Shown here: piece after piece, positions 8,438 through 17,400 of the stretch | Position numbering within the stretch: the first letter of the stretch is position 1 | Layout of the letters: every line of letters begins with the position of its first letter | Assembly (NCBI GenBank): GCA_016937155.1 | Contig: JAFGWM010000078.1 | Location: forward strand, 1 to 43,395 | Source: Deltaproteobacteria bacterium | GTDB taxonomy: Bacteria; Myxococcota_A; Polyangia; HGW-17 | Length of the DNA stretch: 43,395 nt | Reading direction: 5' to 3' | Position numbers and translations under genes: made by a program | The notes under the pieces: generated by a model | Seen by the model: only the letters and a program-made list of their open reading frames with translations | What the model was told of the DNA's origin: nothing | Databases searched by the model: none

Positions 8438-8656
8438 TTAATCCTTTGTGGCATAAAGGAGAACTCTGGAACATTTGGTGCACAGATAACCATTTATAAT
8501 TCCGCTGCGGTTTTTCATGCCACCCCTCAACGCTCTTGTCCTGATTTCATCATCAAGAGTGTATTCCAGACCGGATTTGACAATTCCGCCGTTTATATTG
8601 TCAGCTATAATAATTTTTGAAAGTTCGATTTTACATTCCGGACATAATCTGATCAT
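8438..8656 (-). CDS. Small zinc-ribbon-like protein
   Basis: This 72-residue protein begins MIRLCPEC and has a second knuckle CTKC near its C-terminus, together forming a likely four-Cys zinc site. A GGAGG Shine-Dalgarno lies 7 bases before the ATG at 8656. It has no membrane segment. It is transcribed towards the serine hydrolase gene and away from the hydrogenase operon, with which it shares the upstream control region. The role is unknown; small ribbons of this type may bind nucleic acid or act as accessory subunits. Confidence 0.7.
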   Translation of the reverse strand: MIRLCPECKIELSKIIIADNINGGIVKSGLEYTLDDEIRTRALRGGMKNRSGIINGYLCTKCSRVLLYATKD

Positions 8657-8802
8657 TTGGAAACCTCCATGATTGATAACAAAATACTACTGAAAACAAT
8701 AATTTTAAACTCTCGATAGCAATTTCTGAGTATTCAAGTCAATGATGCTGATTTTTTGAAAAATACATCCAAGTTATATTTGAATATATATGTCTTAAGT
8801 AT

Positions 8803-8816
8803 ATGTAAATTTACAT
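8803..8816. promoter_or_regulatory. Perfect 14-bp palindrome ATGTAAATTTACAT
   Basis: It lies in the 338-base divergent region between the zinc-ribbon gene and the hydrogenase operon. The symmetry suggests a dimeric regulator site, but no family is recognised. A second weaker repeat (GCTAA-6 bases-TTAGC) follows at about 8835-8850. Confidence 0.35.
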
Positions 8817-8860
8817 GAAAATAAATTTTAATGAGCTAACTGTAATTAGCAGATGCGTAA

Positions 8861-8878
8861 TTGTGAAAAATATTACAA
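8861..8878. promoter_or_regulatory. Probable Rex operator for the hydrogenase operon
   Basis: TTGTGAAAAATATTACAA matches the Rex box TTGTGAAnnnnTTCACAA with a perfect left half and 5 of 7 bases in the right half. Rex is a repressor that leaves DNA when NADH is high. A site 117 bases upstream of an NADH-linked hydrogenase start codon fits known Rex control of hydrogenase and fermentation genes in other bacteria. Confidence 0.55.
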
Positions 8879-8902
8879 AAAAGAGCTTGAATGAGAAAAA
8901 AA

Positions 8903-8921
8903 GATCGATTAGATATCGATC
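8903..8921. promoter_or_regulatory. Inverted repeat GATCGAT-5 bases-ATCGATC
   Basis: A perfect 7-bp inverted repeat sits between the Rex-like box and the first hydrogenase gene. It could be a second operator or a stem in the leader RNA. No regulator family is recognised. Confidence 0.4.
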
Positions 8922-8994
8922 GGTATTAAAAAAATCAATTTCGTAATACAGCACCTGTTAAATGCAGTGTGTTTTTTCAGAAAGGAGTTATGTG

Positions 8995-9471
8995 ATGTCA
9001 ATATCCCTGTCAGTGAAAACTGCAATTGAAGAATCTGGGAATTCCAGAGAAAACCTGATGTCTGTTCTACAAATTATTCGCAGTGATCTTGGAACTCTCA
9101 GTCCTGCAATTCTTACTGAGGTTGCAGATCAGATGGGTTTGAGCAGAGCTGATGTTTATGGAACGGCTACATTCTATTCTTTTCTGGAAACGACTCCTGT
9201 TGGCAAGTATTCCATCAGGATATGCAGGAGTATAAGCTGTGATATGAAAAATAAAAACGCAGTCAGGGAAGCTCTTGAAAACCATCTTTTCATTAAAAAG
9301 GGTGAAACAACAAAAGACGGGATGTTTACTCTTACAGAAACCAATTGTTTAGGCCACTGCCATGAAGGTCCTGTGATGCTTGTAAATGATGAAATACACA
9401 CTGAGTTAACACCTGATTCAGCCGTAAAAATAATTGAGGAAATACGCATCAGGGAAGGAGTTGATGAATAA
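8995..9471 (+). CDS. NuoE-like [2Fe-2S] subunit of an NADH-linked [FeFe] hydrogenase (HydC type)
   Basis: The start is the ATG at 8995, 7 bases after AAAGGAG; an in-frame ATG at 8962 lacks such a site. The 158-residue protein is a thioredoxin-fold ferredoxin of the NuoE/HydC family. The ligands are Cys77 and Cys82 in ICRSISC and Cys118 and Cys122 in CLGHC. The YGTATFYSF segment before them is typical. It carries electrons between the flavin subunit and the hydrogenase subunit in the cytoplasm. It is the first gene of a three-gene operon and its stop codon overlaps the next start by one base (TAATG). The N-terminal helical region has normal length for the family. Confidence 0.9.
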   Translation: MSISLSVKTAIEESGNSRENLMSVLQIIRSDLGTLSPAILTEVADQMGLSRADVYGTATFYSFLETTPVGKYSIRICRSISCDMKNKNAVREALENHLFIKKGETTKDGMFTLTETNCLGHCHEGPVMLVNDEIHTELTPDSAVKIIEEIRIREGVDE

Positions 9472-10640
9472 TGACAAGAGAACGGATTTCAAAAATGCAG
9501 GAAAAAGTAAATTTAATATTTTCTGAATGCGACTCAATGGAACTGCTGGAACAGGCTCTCAAAGTAGAACCACAGCAGATCCTGAAAATGCTTCTGACTT
9601 CATCACTCCGTGGGCGTGGAGGTGCAGGATTTCTCACATCACTCAAATGGAAATTTGCTTCCGAGGCTGATGGAAACCGGAAATTTGTTGTTGCAAATGC
9701 TGATGAGGGTGAACCCGGAACATTCAAGGACCGTGAAATACTTGACAAAGTTCCATGTAAAGTTCTGGCTGGAATGGCTATCTGTGCCCATACAATTGGT
9801 GCACGAGAAGGATATATTTACCTTAGGGGTGAATACAACTATATGAAAAAATCACTTCAGCAGAAGCTGGATGAATTCAATGATAAAATTAAAAATATGC
9901 TGGATTTTACCATTAGTATAAAAAGTGGCAGCGGGGCATATGTCTGTGGTGAAGAAACAGCACTTATTGAAAGTATGGAAGGTAAAAGGGGTGAGCCTCG
10001 CAATAAGCCTCCTTATCCGGTTACCGAAGGCTATCTCGGCTTTCCTACTGTTGTAAACAACGTTGAAACTCTAGTGTATGTGGCCATGATAATGAAGCAT
10101 GGCGCTGCCCACTTTGCTTCTCTCGGTACAGAGAAATCCAAGGGTGCAAAAGTGTTCAGTGTCAGCGGAGATACTCCAATTCCAGGTATTTATGAGCTGG
10201 AAATGGGAATGAACCTAGCTGAATTTGTAGAACTTTTCGGAGATGGAGATACAAAAGCAGTTCAGGTTGGCGGTGCAAGTGGATTCTGTGTTCCACGACG
10301 AAAATTTGCTGAAACAATCATTGGTTTTGAGGGGATTCCCACTGGTGGATCCATGATGCTTTTCAATTCATCACGCAGTATGTACAATGTTTTGCACAAT
10401 TATCTTGAGTTTTTCTGCGAAGAGAGCTGTGGGCAGTGTACCCCGTGTCGTGTGGGATGTCAGCAGCTTCGTAATGGAATTGAAGCAGTAAAACAAAGAA
10501 AACTGCCTCCTTCACATCTTGATGTTCTTTCAAAAATGACCCGGACAATGAAAATTGCTTCCAAATGTGGGTTAGGTCAAAGTGTGCCTAACTCTTTCAA
10601 TTCCATTGTAACAAGTTTTAAAGAAGAAATTATTTATTGA
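9471..10640 (+). CDS. NuoF-like NADH/FMN subunit of the hydrogenase (short HydB type)
   Basis: The 389-residue protein has the NuoF core. RGRGGAGF near residue 48 and the NADEGEPGTFKDR segment bind FMN and NADH. SGAYVCGEETALIESMEG follows, and the C-terminal 4Fe-4S site is in ESCGQCTPCRVGC plus a later Cys in SKCGLGQ. It oxidises NADH or reduces NAD+ for the hydrogenase. Unlike the well-known HydB of bifurcating enzymes it has no N-terminal thioredoxin-like [2Fe-2S] domain and no C-terminal pair of 4Fe-4S clusters, so it is about NuoF length. A GGAG site upstream of the overlapping ATG lies inside the preceding gene. The next gene starts 8 bases after its stop, so translation is probably coupled. 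Confidence 0.92.
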   Translation: MTRERISKMQEKVNLIFSECDSMELLEQALKVEPQQILKMLLTSSLRGRGGAGFLTSLKWKFASEADGNRKFVVANADEGEPGTFKDREILDKVPCKVLAGMAICAHTIGAREGYIYLRGEYNYMKKSLQQKLDEFNDKIKNMLDFTISIKSGSGAYVCGEETALIESMEGKRGEPRNKPPYPVTEGYLGFPTVVNNVETLVYVAMIMKHGAAHFASLGTEKSKGAKVFSVSGDTPIPGIYELEMGMNLAEFVELFGDGDTKAVQVGGASGFCVPRRKFAETIIGFEGIPTGGSMMLFNSSRSMYNVLHNYLEFFCEESCGQCTPCRVGCQQLRNGIEAVKQRKLPPSHLDVLSKMTRTMKIASKCGLGQSVPNSFNSIVTSFKEEIIY

Positions 10641-10648
10641 GGTCTGTT

Positions 10649-12424
10649 ATGAAAAAAATGAAATTATATATAGATAATAACGAAGTTGAAGTGATGGAAG
10701 GGACCACAATTCTTGAAGCAGCTCAAGGACTTAACATCACGATACCCACTCTTTGTCACCATGAAGACCTCTGCATCGCCGGAAACTGCAGAGTCTGTGT
10801 AGTTGAGGTGGAAGGATCGGAAATGCTGAGCGCTGCGTGTGCTACACCGGTTTCTACAGGTATGAGAATTAAAACGAATTCGCTGAAGGTAAGAGATTCA
10901 AGAAGAACAATCATAGATATGCTTCTTAGTGAACATGCCGGTGAGTGTGTGACATGTCAGCGGAGCGGAAATTGTGAACTGCAGACTCTTGCAGTTCTTT
11001 ATGGCTCTCCTGACAATCATCTGATGGACATTAGTATTAAAACAGAACCGGATCGCAGTTCTTCATCAATTATTAAAGATGATTCCAAATGCATAAAATG
11101 TCAGAGATGTGTGAGAACATGTCAGGAAATTCAAAAAATTGGTGCTCTTACCATGAGTGGTAAGGGGGAACATGCAAAAGTAAGTACTTTCTTTGAGTTG
11201 CCGCTCAACACCGTGGTGTGTACAAATTGTGGTCAGTGTGTCATACGTTGTCCTACCGGGGCTCTGGTTGAAAGGACATATATAGATGAAGTCTGGGATG
11301 TAATTGGAAATTCAGATGTTCATACCGTTGTTCAGACTGCCCCAGCTGTCAGAGTTGGACTTGGTGAAGCTTTAGGGCATGATGCAGGAGGACGTTTCAC
11401 CGGACAAATGGTGAGTGCACTGCGAAAACTGGGTTTTGATGCAGTTTTTGATACAAATTTCACGGCGGATCTCACAATAATTGAAGAGGGGAGTGAACTG
11501 CTCAATCGTCTGACTAATGTTATAAAAGGTAGTGGTGAAGCTCTTTTACCGATGTTTACATCCTGTTCTCCCGGATGGATAAAGTTTATTGAACACCAGT
11601 TTCCACATCTGCTGGGTCATCTGAGCACGTGTAAGAGTCCACAACAGATGTTTGGGGCACTCGCAAAAACAAGATGGTCAGAGAAAGCGCAGATCGAACC
11701 GGAAAAAATATCCAGCATATCCATTATGCCTTGTACTGCAAAGAAATTTGAGGCAGCAAGACCTGAAATGAACGACAGCGGCTATAGGGATGTGGATTAT
11801 GTTCTTACCACCAGAGAGCTTGCAAAGATGATAAAACAAGCTGGGATCGATTTCGATAAACTTGATGAATCAGAGTGTGATTCACTTTTGGGAAAACATT
11901 CAGGTGCCGCAGTTATTTTTGGAGCAACCGGTGGAGTAATGGAAGCAGCAATTCGAACAGTTTACGAGCTTGTTACCGGAAGACCTGTACCCTTTGAAAA
12001 CCTGAATATTACAGCTGTCAGAGGGATGGAGGGTATAAGGGAGGCTACTCTCAGGATAGAAGGAACTGTTGAAAAATATAATTTTCTCGAGGGGGTGGAA
12101 CTGAAAGTAGCTGTTGCTCATGGTTTGAAAAATGCTAATGCAATTATGGAGTTAGTTTCACAGGGTAGTGCACCGTGGCATTTTGTTGAGGTGATGGCCT
12201 GTCCGGGTGGATGTCTTTCAGGTGGCGGGCAGCCAATTCCCACTTCCCCTGAAATAAGGGAAGCCAGAGCAAGGGCAATATATGAAGAGGATGAAAGTCT
12301 GCCAATTAGGAAATCTCATGAAAATCCAGAAATAACAAGAATTTACGAGGAGTTTCTTACGGATGGCCCATGTGGTCACAAAAGTCATCATCTGCTTCAT
12401 ACTCACTATACCCCGCGCCGTTAA
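10649..12424 (+). CDS. hydA: [FeFe] hydrogenase catalytic subunit
   Basis: The start ATG at 10649 follows GAGG by 6 bases. The 591-residue protein makes or consumes H2. In order it has a plant-type [2Fe-2S] domain (Cys36, 47, 50, 64), a His-Cys cluster (His96, Cys100, 103, 109), two 4Fe-4S sites (Cys148-158 and Cys191-201) and the H-cluster domain. The H-cluster motifs are TSCSPGW (Cys306), MPCTAKK (Cys362) and EVMACPGGCLSGGGQP (Cys518, Cys522). The C-terminal tail LLHTHY is the usual one. In the first motif the second Cys of the common TSCCPGW form is Ser307; that position serves proton transfer in well-studied enzymes. Gene order NuoE-NuoF-HydA indicates a trimeric NADH-dependent enzyme. 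The maturation genes hydE, hydF and hydG are not in the window. Confidence 0.95.
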   Translation: MKKMKLYIDNNEVEVMEGTTILEAAQGLNITIPTLCHHEDLCIAGNCRVCVVEVEGSEMLSAACATPVSTGMRIKTNSLKVRDSRRTIIDMLLSEHAGECVTCQRSGNCELQTLAVLYGSPDNHLMDISIKTEPDRSSSSIIKDDSKCIKCQRCVRTCQEIQKIGALTMSGKGEHAKVSTFFELPLNTVVCTNCGQCVIRCPTGALVERTYIDEVWDVIGNSDVHTVVQTAPAVRVGLGEALGHDAGGRFTGQMVSALRKLGFDAVFDTNFTADLTIIEEGSELLNRLTNVIKGSGEALLPMFTSCSPGWIKFIEHQFPHLLGHLSTCKSPQQMFGALAKTRWSEKAQIEPEKISSISIMPCTAKKFEAARPEMNDSGYRDVDYVLTTRELAKMIKQAGIDFDKLDESECDSLLGKHSGAAVIFGATGGVMEAAIRTVYELVTGRPVPFENLNITAVRGMEGIREATLRIEGTVEKYNFLEGVELKVAVAHGLKNANAIMELVSQGSAPWHFVEVMACPGGCLSGGGQPIPTSPEIREARARAIYEEDESLPIRKSHENPEITRIYEEFLTDGPCGHKSHHLLHTHYTPRR

Positions 12425-12432
12425 AATAAATG

Positions 12433-12476
12433 CAGTTTTTAATACTGAAAACACAGTCTGTATAATTAAAAAACTG
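12433..12476. repeat. AT-rich inverted repeat after the hydrogenase operon
   Basis: CAGTTTTTAAT (12433-12443) pairs with ATTAAAAAACTG (12465-12476) with a single bulge. The intervening bases contain a small nested ACTG/CAGT pair. It starts 8 bases after the hydA stop codon and may act as a weak terminator or a 3' stabilising hairpin. It is not a textbook GC-stem terminator. Confidence 0.45.
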
Positions 12477-12522
12477 AATTATAATGTTTTCTCCGATATT
12501 TATAGTGTCAATGTGATAGTAT

Positions 12523-12547
12523 GCCTCAGGAAATGATTTCCGGAGGC
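12523..12547 (+). promoter_or_regulatory. Stem-loop covering the ribosome binding site of the alpha/beta hydrolase gene
   Basis: The 25 bases form a near-perfect palindrome: GCCTC pairs with GAGGC and GGAAAT with ATTTCC, with one mismatch pair and a 1-base centre. The 3' arm contains the Shine-Dalgarno GGAGG (12542-12546), five bases before the ATG at 12552. When folded it would hide the ribosome binding site, so translation could depend on opening the stem. Confidence 0.5.
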
Positions 12548-12551
12548 TTTA

Positions 12552-13415
12552 ATGAACGAAAATACAACTCCGAAATGGCTGAATCGAGATGAATATCCTT
12601 TTGATTCCAACTGGTTCGAACTTCCAATGGGTAAAATGCATTATGTGGATGAGGGCGAAGGAGACAGTTTGGTTTTTGTACATGGTAACCCCGGTTGGTC
12701 ATATGAATTTCGAAAAGTGATAAAAGCTGTTTCACGCACAATGAGATGTATTGCCTGTGATCACATTGGATTCGGGTTGTCTGATAAGCCCTTTGAATGG
12801 AATTATCTACCTTCTTCCCACGCTGATAATTTTGAAAAACTTATGCTTCACTTGGGACTGGACAATATAATTCTGGTGGTAAATGACTGGGGTGGGCCAA
12901 TAGGACTTTCATTTGCTCTGAAATATCCTGAAAAAATAAAGCATATTATAATTACAAACACCTGGATGTGGTCAGCAGAGAATGACCCTTATTACAGGAA
13001 ATTCAGTTCATTTATGGGTGGTCCCATAGGCCGATTTTTAATACGCAATTTTAATTTTTTCGGAAAAGTTGTGATTAAAAAATGTTATGCGGATAAAAAG
13101 AATTTTGATTCAGGAATATATGCTCACCTGAATACCAGAAATGATCGCAAGGGATGCTGGACGTTTCCGGGGCAGATTATCGGATCCTCCCGATGGCTTG
13201 AACAGTTATGGAATGATAAGGAAAAACTGGAGTCAGTCCCAAAAACCCTGATATGGGGATTGAAGGATATTGCCTTTCGGGAAAAGGAATTTGAAACATG
13301 GAGAAAATCCATGGTTTTTCAGCGTATTATTCCTCTTCTGACATCGGGACACTACCCTCATGAGGAAGATTCAAATGTAATTATTGAGGAAATTGTAAGA
13401 TGCAGCGAAGAATAG
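12552..13415 (+). CDS. Haloalkane-dehalogenase-like alpha/beta hydrolase
   Basis: The 287-residue protein has the complete alpha/beta hydrolase core without a signal peptide, so it is cytoplasmic. The nucleophile is Asp112 in VVNDWGGP, followed by Trp113. With Asn46 in HGNPGWS this forms the halide-binding pair of haloalkane dehalogenases. Asp239 in WGLKDIAF is the likely acid and His267 in SGHYPHEED the base, which fits the subfamily with the acid after strand 7. These enzymes hydrolyse carbon-halogen bonds. Epoxide hydrolases and fluoroacetate dehalogenases share much of this core, but the Asn-Trp pair favours haloalkane dehalogenase. The ribosome binding site is inside a stem-loop. It is 127 bases after hydA and need not share its operon. 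Confidence 0.8.
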   Translation: MNENTTPKWLNRDEYPFDSNWFELPMGKMHYVDEGEGDSLVFVHGNPGWSYEFRKVIKAVSRTMRCIACDHIGFGLSDKPFEWNYLPSSHADNFEKLMLHLGLDNIILVVNDWGGPIGLSFALKYPEKIKHIIITNTWMWSAENDPYYRKFSSFMGGPIGRFLIRNFNFFGKVVIKKCYADKKNFDSGIYAHLNTRNDRKGCWTFPGQIIGSSRWLEQLWNDKEKLESVPKTLIWGLKDIAFREKEFETWRKSMVFQRIIPLLTSGHYPHEEDSNVIIEEIVRCSEE

Positions 13416-13464
13416 CGAGTATCAGGTTTATAATTTCAAACTGAAGAATCAGGAAGAAGGGGAG

Positions 13465-14340
13465 TTATTTACTGGAGCAGCTGTATCCGAAGGCACTCTG
13501 CAGATAACCTACACACCAGATCAGATCCTCATTTCCTGTGGGATCACATGTGCCTATATTCTGTGAGAAAGTCTCCTGACAGTCATCGAGAATCTGCTGA
13601 GTTCCCATATCCAGAGTTGTGTATTTTTCTGCGCAGTCAACACTGAAGCTGCATCCTTCACATTCCGCAACCCATTCATCCATATAATCACAGGATGTCT
13701 GTTCACAATCTGCCGGGCAGTTTGTCCAGTTTTCACTCATTTCACAGCTTCCGTTACCGCATATCGCACCACAATCATCAGAGCATGAATCAGCATCCTC
13801 TGTTGATTCGCAGTATCCGTTTCCACATACAGCTGATGTGCAATCAGCAGGACATGTGTCATAATTTTCAGTTTCATCACATGTGCCGTTACCACAGTCG
13901 CCTGTACAATCCAGTGAACAGCTTTCCAGTGTTTCGTCACCGTTACATACGCCATCACCGCATATCGCAGGCTGTAAACAGACTAGACCCAGATACTGCT
14001 GTCCAAAACCTACACATGAACCCATATCACCCTGGAAATCCCAGCACATGTCTGAATTGAGAGCAAAAGTATCAACACATTCATCTGCTATCTGCTGCAT
14101 TTCAGAGGCGAGGCCTGCATATCCGGTGTCGCATGATGTCATGGTGCAGTTATCACAGTTTGAAACCCAGTTTTGCCATGCTGAACATGTATCATTCGAA
14201 TTATTGGTGGAGTTATTGGTTATGTTGTTGGATGTGTTATTAGTTGTATTGTTTGATGTATTGTTGGATGAGCTGTCGTCATCACAACCTGAAAGACCAG
14301 AAAATGCTGAAACAATAAGGATTAATGCAAGTTTTTTCAT
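13465..14340 (-). CDS. Cys-rich lipoprotein with duplicated domain around CGNG repeats
   Basis: The ATG at 14340 follows GGAGG. Residues 1-19 are a lipoprotein signal ending in GLSGC. A stalk of Asn and Thr (residues about 26-50) follows. Residues 52-121 form a Cys-rich domain (CSAWQNW, CTMTSCDTGY, then MQQIADEC). Residues 127-212 hold four repeats of the pattern CGNGxCxxxExxxxCxxDC. Residues 217-288 repeat the first domain (CDYMDEW, CSFSVDCAEKY, then TQQILDDC). The protein is probably anchored in the outer membrane and disulfide-rich. CGNG repeats are common in surface proteins of myxobacteria-like lineages, where they may act as binding modules. No enzyme motif is seen. It faces the gene at 12552 and is divergent from the kinase at 14489. 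Confidence 0.8.
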   Translation of the reverse strand: MKKLALILIVSAFSGLSGCDDDSSSNNTSNNTTNNTSNNITNNSTNNSNDTCSAWQNWVSNCDNCTMTSCDTGYAGLASEMQQIADECVDTFALNSDMCWDFQGDMGSCVGFGQQYLGLVCLQPAICGDGVCNGDETLESCSLDCTGDCGNGTCDETENYDTCPADCTSAVCGNGYCESTEDADSCSDDCGAICGNGSCEMSENWTNCPADCEQTSCDYMDEWVAECEGCSFSVDCAEKYTTLDMGTQQILDDCQETFSQNIGTCDPTGNEDLIWCVGYLQSAFGYSCSSK

Positions 14341-14397
14341 TCTATTTACCTCCGGTAATGAAAATATTTCAAGGGCTCATTTCTACACGAAAAAAAT

Positions 14398-14448
14398 TTT
14401 TTGTACAAAAATATTGATTCAATATTAACTGCATATGAGTATACTCAT
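14398..14448. promoter_or_regulatory. Three adjacent palindromes between divergent genes
   Basis: In 51 bases there are TTTTTGTACAAAAA (14398-14411), AATATTGA-T-TCAATATT (14410-14426) and ATGAGTATACTCAT (14435-14448). Each is a perfect palindrome apart from the single central base of the second. They occupy the space where promoters of the divergent lipoprotein and kinase genes must lie, so operator function is plausible, but no regulator family is recognised. Confidence 0.4.
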
Positions 14449-14488
14449 TATAAATGACTGATGTATAGAAATATGGAAAATAATTGCC

Positions 14489-17400
14489 ATGACTCCAAAT
14501 GAACAGGCTTTAAGAGAAAAAATATCACTTCTGGAAAAGGAAGTTAAAGATCTCAGACTTCTTCTGGAAAACAAAGAGGAAATGCCCAAGGAATGTCCAA
14601 TTCCTGATGTTATATCAGTATTCACTAATATTCCCGATGATGAAATTCTCGAGGATTATATCTGTGAGAAATTCAGAAATTTTGCCAAGGGTGAATTGGG
14701 TATTTTTCTGAGCGTCAGCGAAAGCGACATTCTTACCATCGAATCTGTTCAGGGAAACTCTGAATCGGTTGAGAATCTTGAGAGACTGATAGGCTTCTCT
14801 CCTCTTGGAATGAAATTTCCACGGAGGGTTTTTCCGGTAAAATCAACCAAAGGACACAGGAGTGTTGTTAGATATTTTGAAAACATCAGGGATGTTGCAC
14901 ACCCTGAATTTTCAGAGGAACTGCTCCAGAATATTCAGAATCAACTGGCTCTGGAGGGCGTATATACAATCAGGATTGAAATTGGTGACAAAACCATAGG
15001 ATATGTATCAGTTTTTTGTATGAATAAATCAGACTGTACGGACTCTTTTGAAGCGGCATCAAAGTTATTGTCTATAACTCTTAAAAATCATGAAATACTC
15101 AAGGATAAGGTTCGGGAATCATTGAAGCATGAATTTGTATTTGAAAATATGCCTGTTTCAATGACTATATCCACTGTGGTTTACGATAAGGATGGTAACC
15201 CTGAAAATTTCAGATTTTTAAATGTAAACAAAATGTGGTCTGAAATTACACATGTTTCAAAAGAGGACGCTATTGGTTCCACTTTGTTTGATCTGGTCAG
15301 TGAAGCAGATATTGCTGTTTTTCATAACTTCCTGAAATGCGTGAATGAACGAAAACTTGTCAGGTTTACACATCACCTAGTTAGGTTCAATAAAACAGTT
15401 CAAATGCTCCTGGCTCCATTTGATGAAGACACAGTTATTTCCCTGTCAGTTGATATATCTGAAATGAATGATGCCTATGAAAAAATTGCAAATCTCGAAA
15501 AACAGCATCGTCTTTTACTTGAAGGTCAGAGGGATGCAGTTGTTACTTCCGATGAAAAAGGTTTTCTGACGTACTGTAGTGACGCTGTGAGAAAGTTTGG
15601 GGGGTATGATCCCCTGGAGTCTATTGGAACTCATATATCGCAATACCTGAATCTCGAAAAATATGAACTCGAAAATCTTATGAGTCAGGTGATGACATCC
15701 GACTCTCCTGTGGTTCTTGAAGCCCCATACCTGAGAAGTGATGGTACAGTTATCCCCATTGAAGTGGTGGTCAACGCAATTCATGAAGAAGGAGCACCAT
15801 CACAGTTTCACTGTATTATGAGAGATATACAGTTTAAAAAACATCTTGAGACAGTAATGCAAAAAGGAGACATACTGTTAAGGGGTGTAATTAACGCGAT
15901 TCCCGATCCAATAATGGTTCATGACTCCACTGGTAAAATGGCACACTGCAATATTGCAGCAAATATTTTCTGGAGGAATTCACAAAAGTCGGAGAATTCG
16001 GTATGCAGTCTTCTTTTTGATGAAGTTGTGAGAACAGGTGAAGCCCGTAAAACACAGATGTTTATCACTGAAAAAAACTCATGGTTTGATGTGCGGGCAT
16101 GGCCAGTGCCTGATGAAAATGATGAAATTGATGCAGTTGTTGAACATCTCAGGGATATTACCTCTGAAAAACTCATGCAGCTTAAACTTGCGGAGAGTGA
16201 AGCTGACATGGCTGCCATTATCGACAATGTCCATGATGGTATTATTGCTCTTAACAGAGAGTTGAAAGTTCTGCTGGTTAATAAGACAGCAATGGAATTT
16301 ATAAAAGTTCATGCGTCAGAGATAAAGGGTATGGATTTATCAGATGTAATTGATTTTTATACTGTAAAGACCAGAGAACCTTTAAGTTTTTCATTGTCTA
16401 TGCCTCAGTTGGTGGAACTTTTCGACCAAAATGGTAACTGGCACCTCGTGGAGTTAAAGCTCGCTCTAAATAATCTCAAGGAATTTGAAGGACCGGTACA
16501 CATCATCACTTTAAGGGATGAAACAGCTCTTCATGCTGCGGGAATGCAATTGGCAGCAAGTGAGAAACTCTACCGGACAATTATTCACAACTTCCCAGTG
16601 GGGATCATCAGTCTTGACAGCCATCTGATAGTGAAAGAGTGTAATGGGAAATTCGCAGCACTACTTGGAAAAGAAATTACAGAAATAATTGGAGAAAATG
16701 TTTCCTTCTTTGGGTTTAAGGGAATTGCCGACGCCTGTGAGGAGTCAATTAATGGAAGGGAAGGTTATTTTGAAGGTTCATTGTACCTGGAAAAATCTGA
16801 TTCTGTAAGGGCAGTAAGTTTCAGAACCGTCTCTGTCAAAAATGAGGAAAATATCATCACCGGTGTAATCGGTTCACTTCAGGATATTACAGGACAGAAA
16901 ATCAATGAAAAGATGAGGCTGGATGAGCTTAGCCGGATTAGTCGGCAAAAAGACGCACTGCTTGAAGTATCTCTTATTCCTCCGTCAACCGAGAGTAACG
17001 ATGTCTATCGTACAATAACCAGAAATTGTGCTTCGACACTCGAAATTGATTTATGCGCACTATATATGGTCGACAGTATTAAGTCTGAATATAACTGTAT
17101 TTCAATGTACAGTGCCCGAAGGGGGAGATATATTCCTGGGAAATTTCATAAATCAAGGGATATAGGCGGTATTCTCAGGAAATTGAGAAAATCGGATTTC
17201 ATTACTGTAAATTCTGATGAAATCGAAGAAAGCGGAATTGGTTTTCATCACCGGACTTCAACTGAAATCAATCTCTTTCCAGTTAGAATTGGTGGGAAAA
17301 TTTCCGGTTTTATCCTCATAGAGGATGCAGCATCTGACAGAAACTGGTTCAATGATGAGATTCATTTTATTTCTGAGCTATGTGCTCAGGTGGCACTTTT

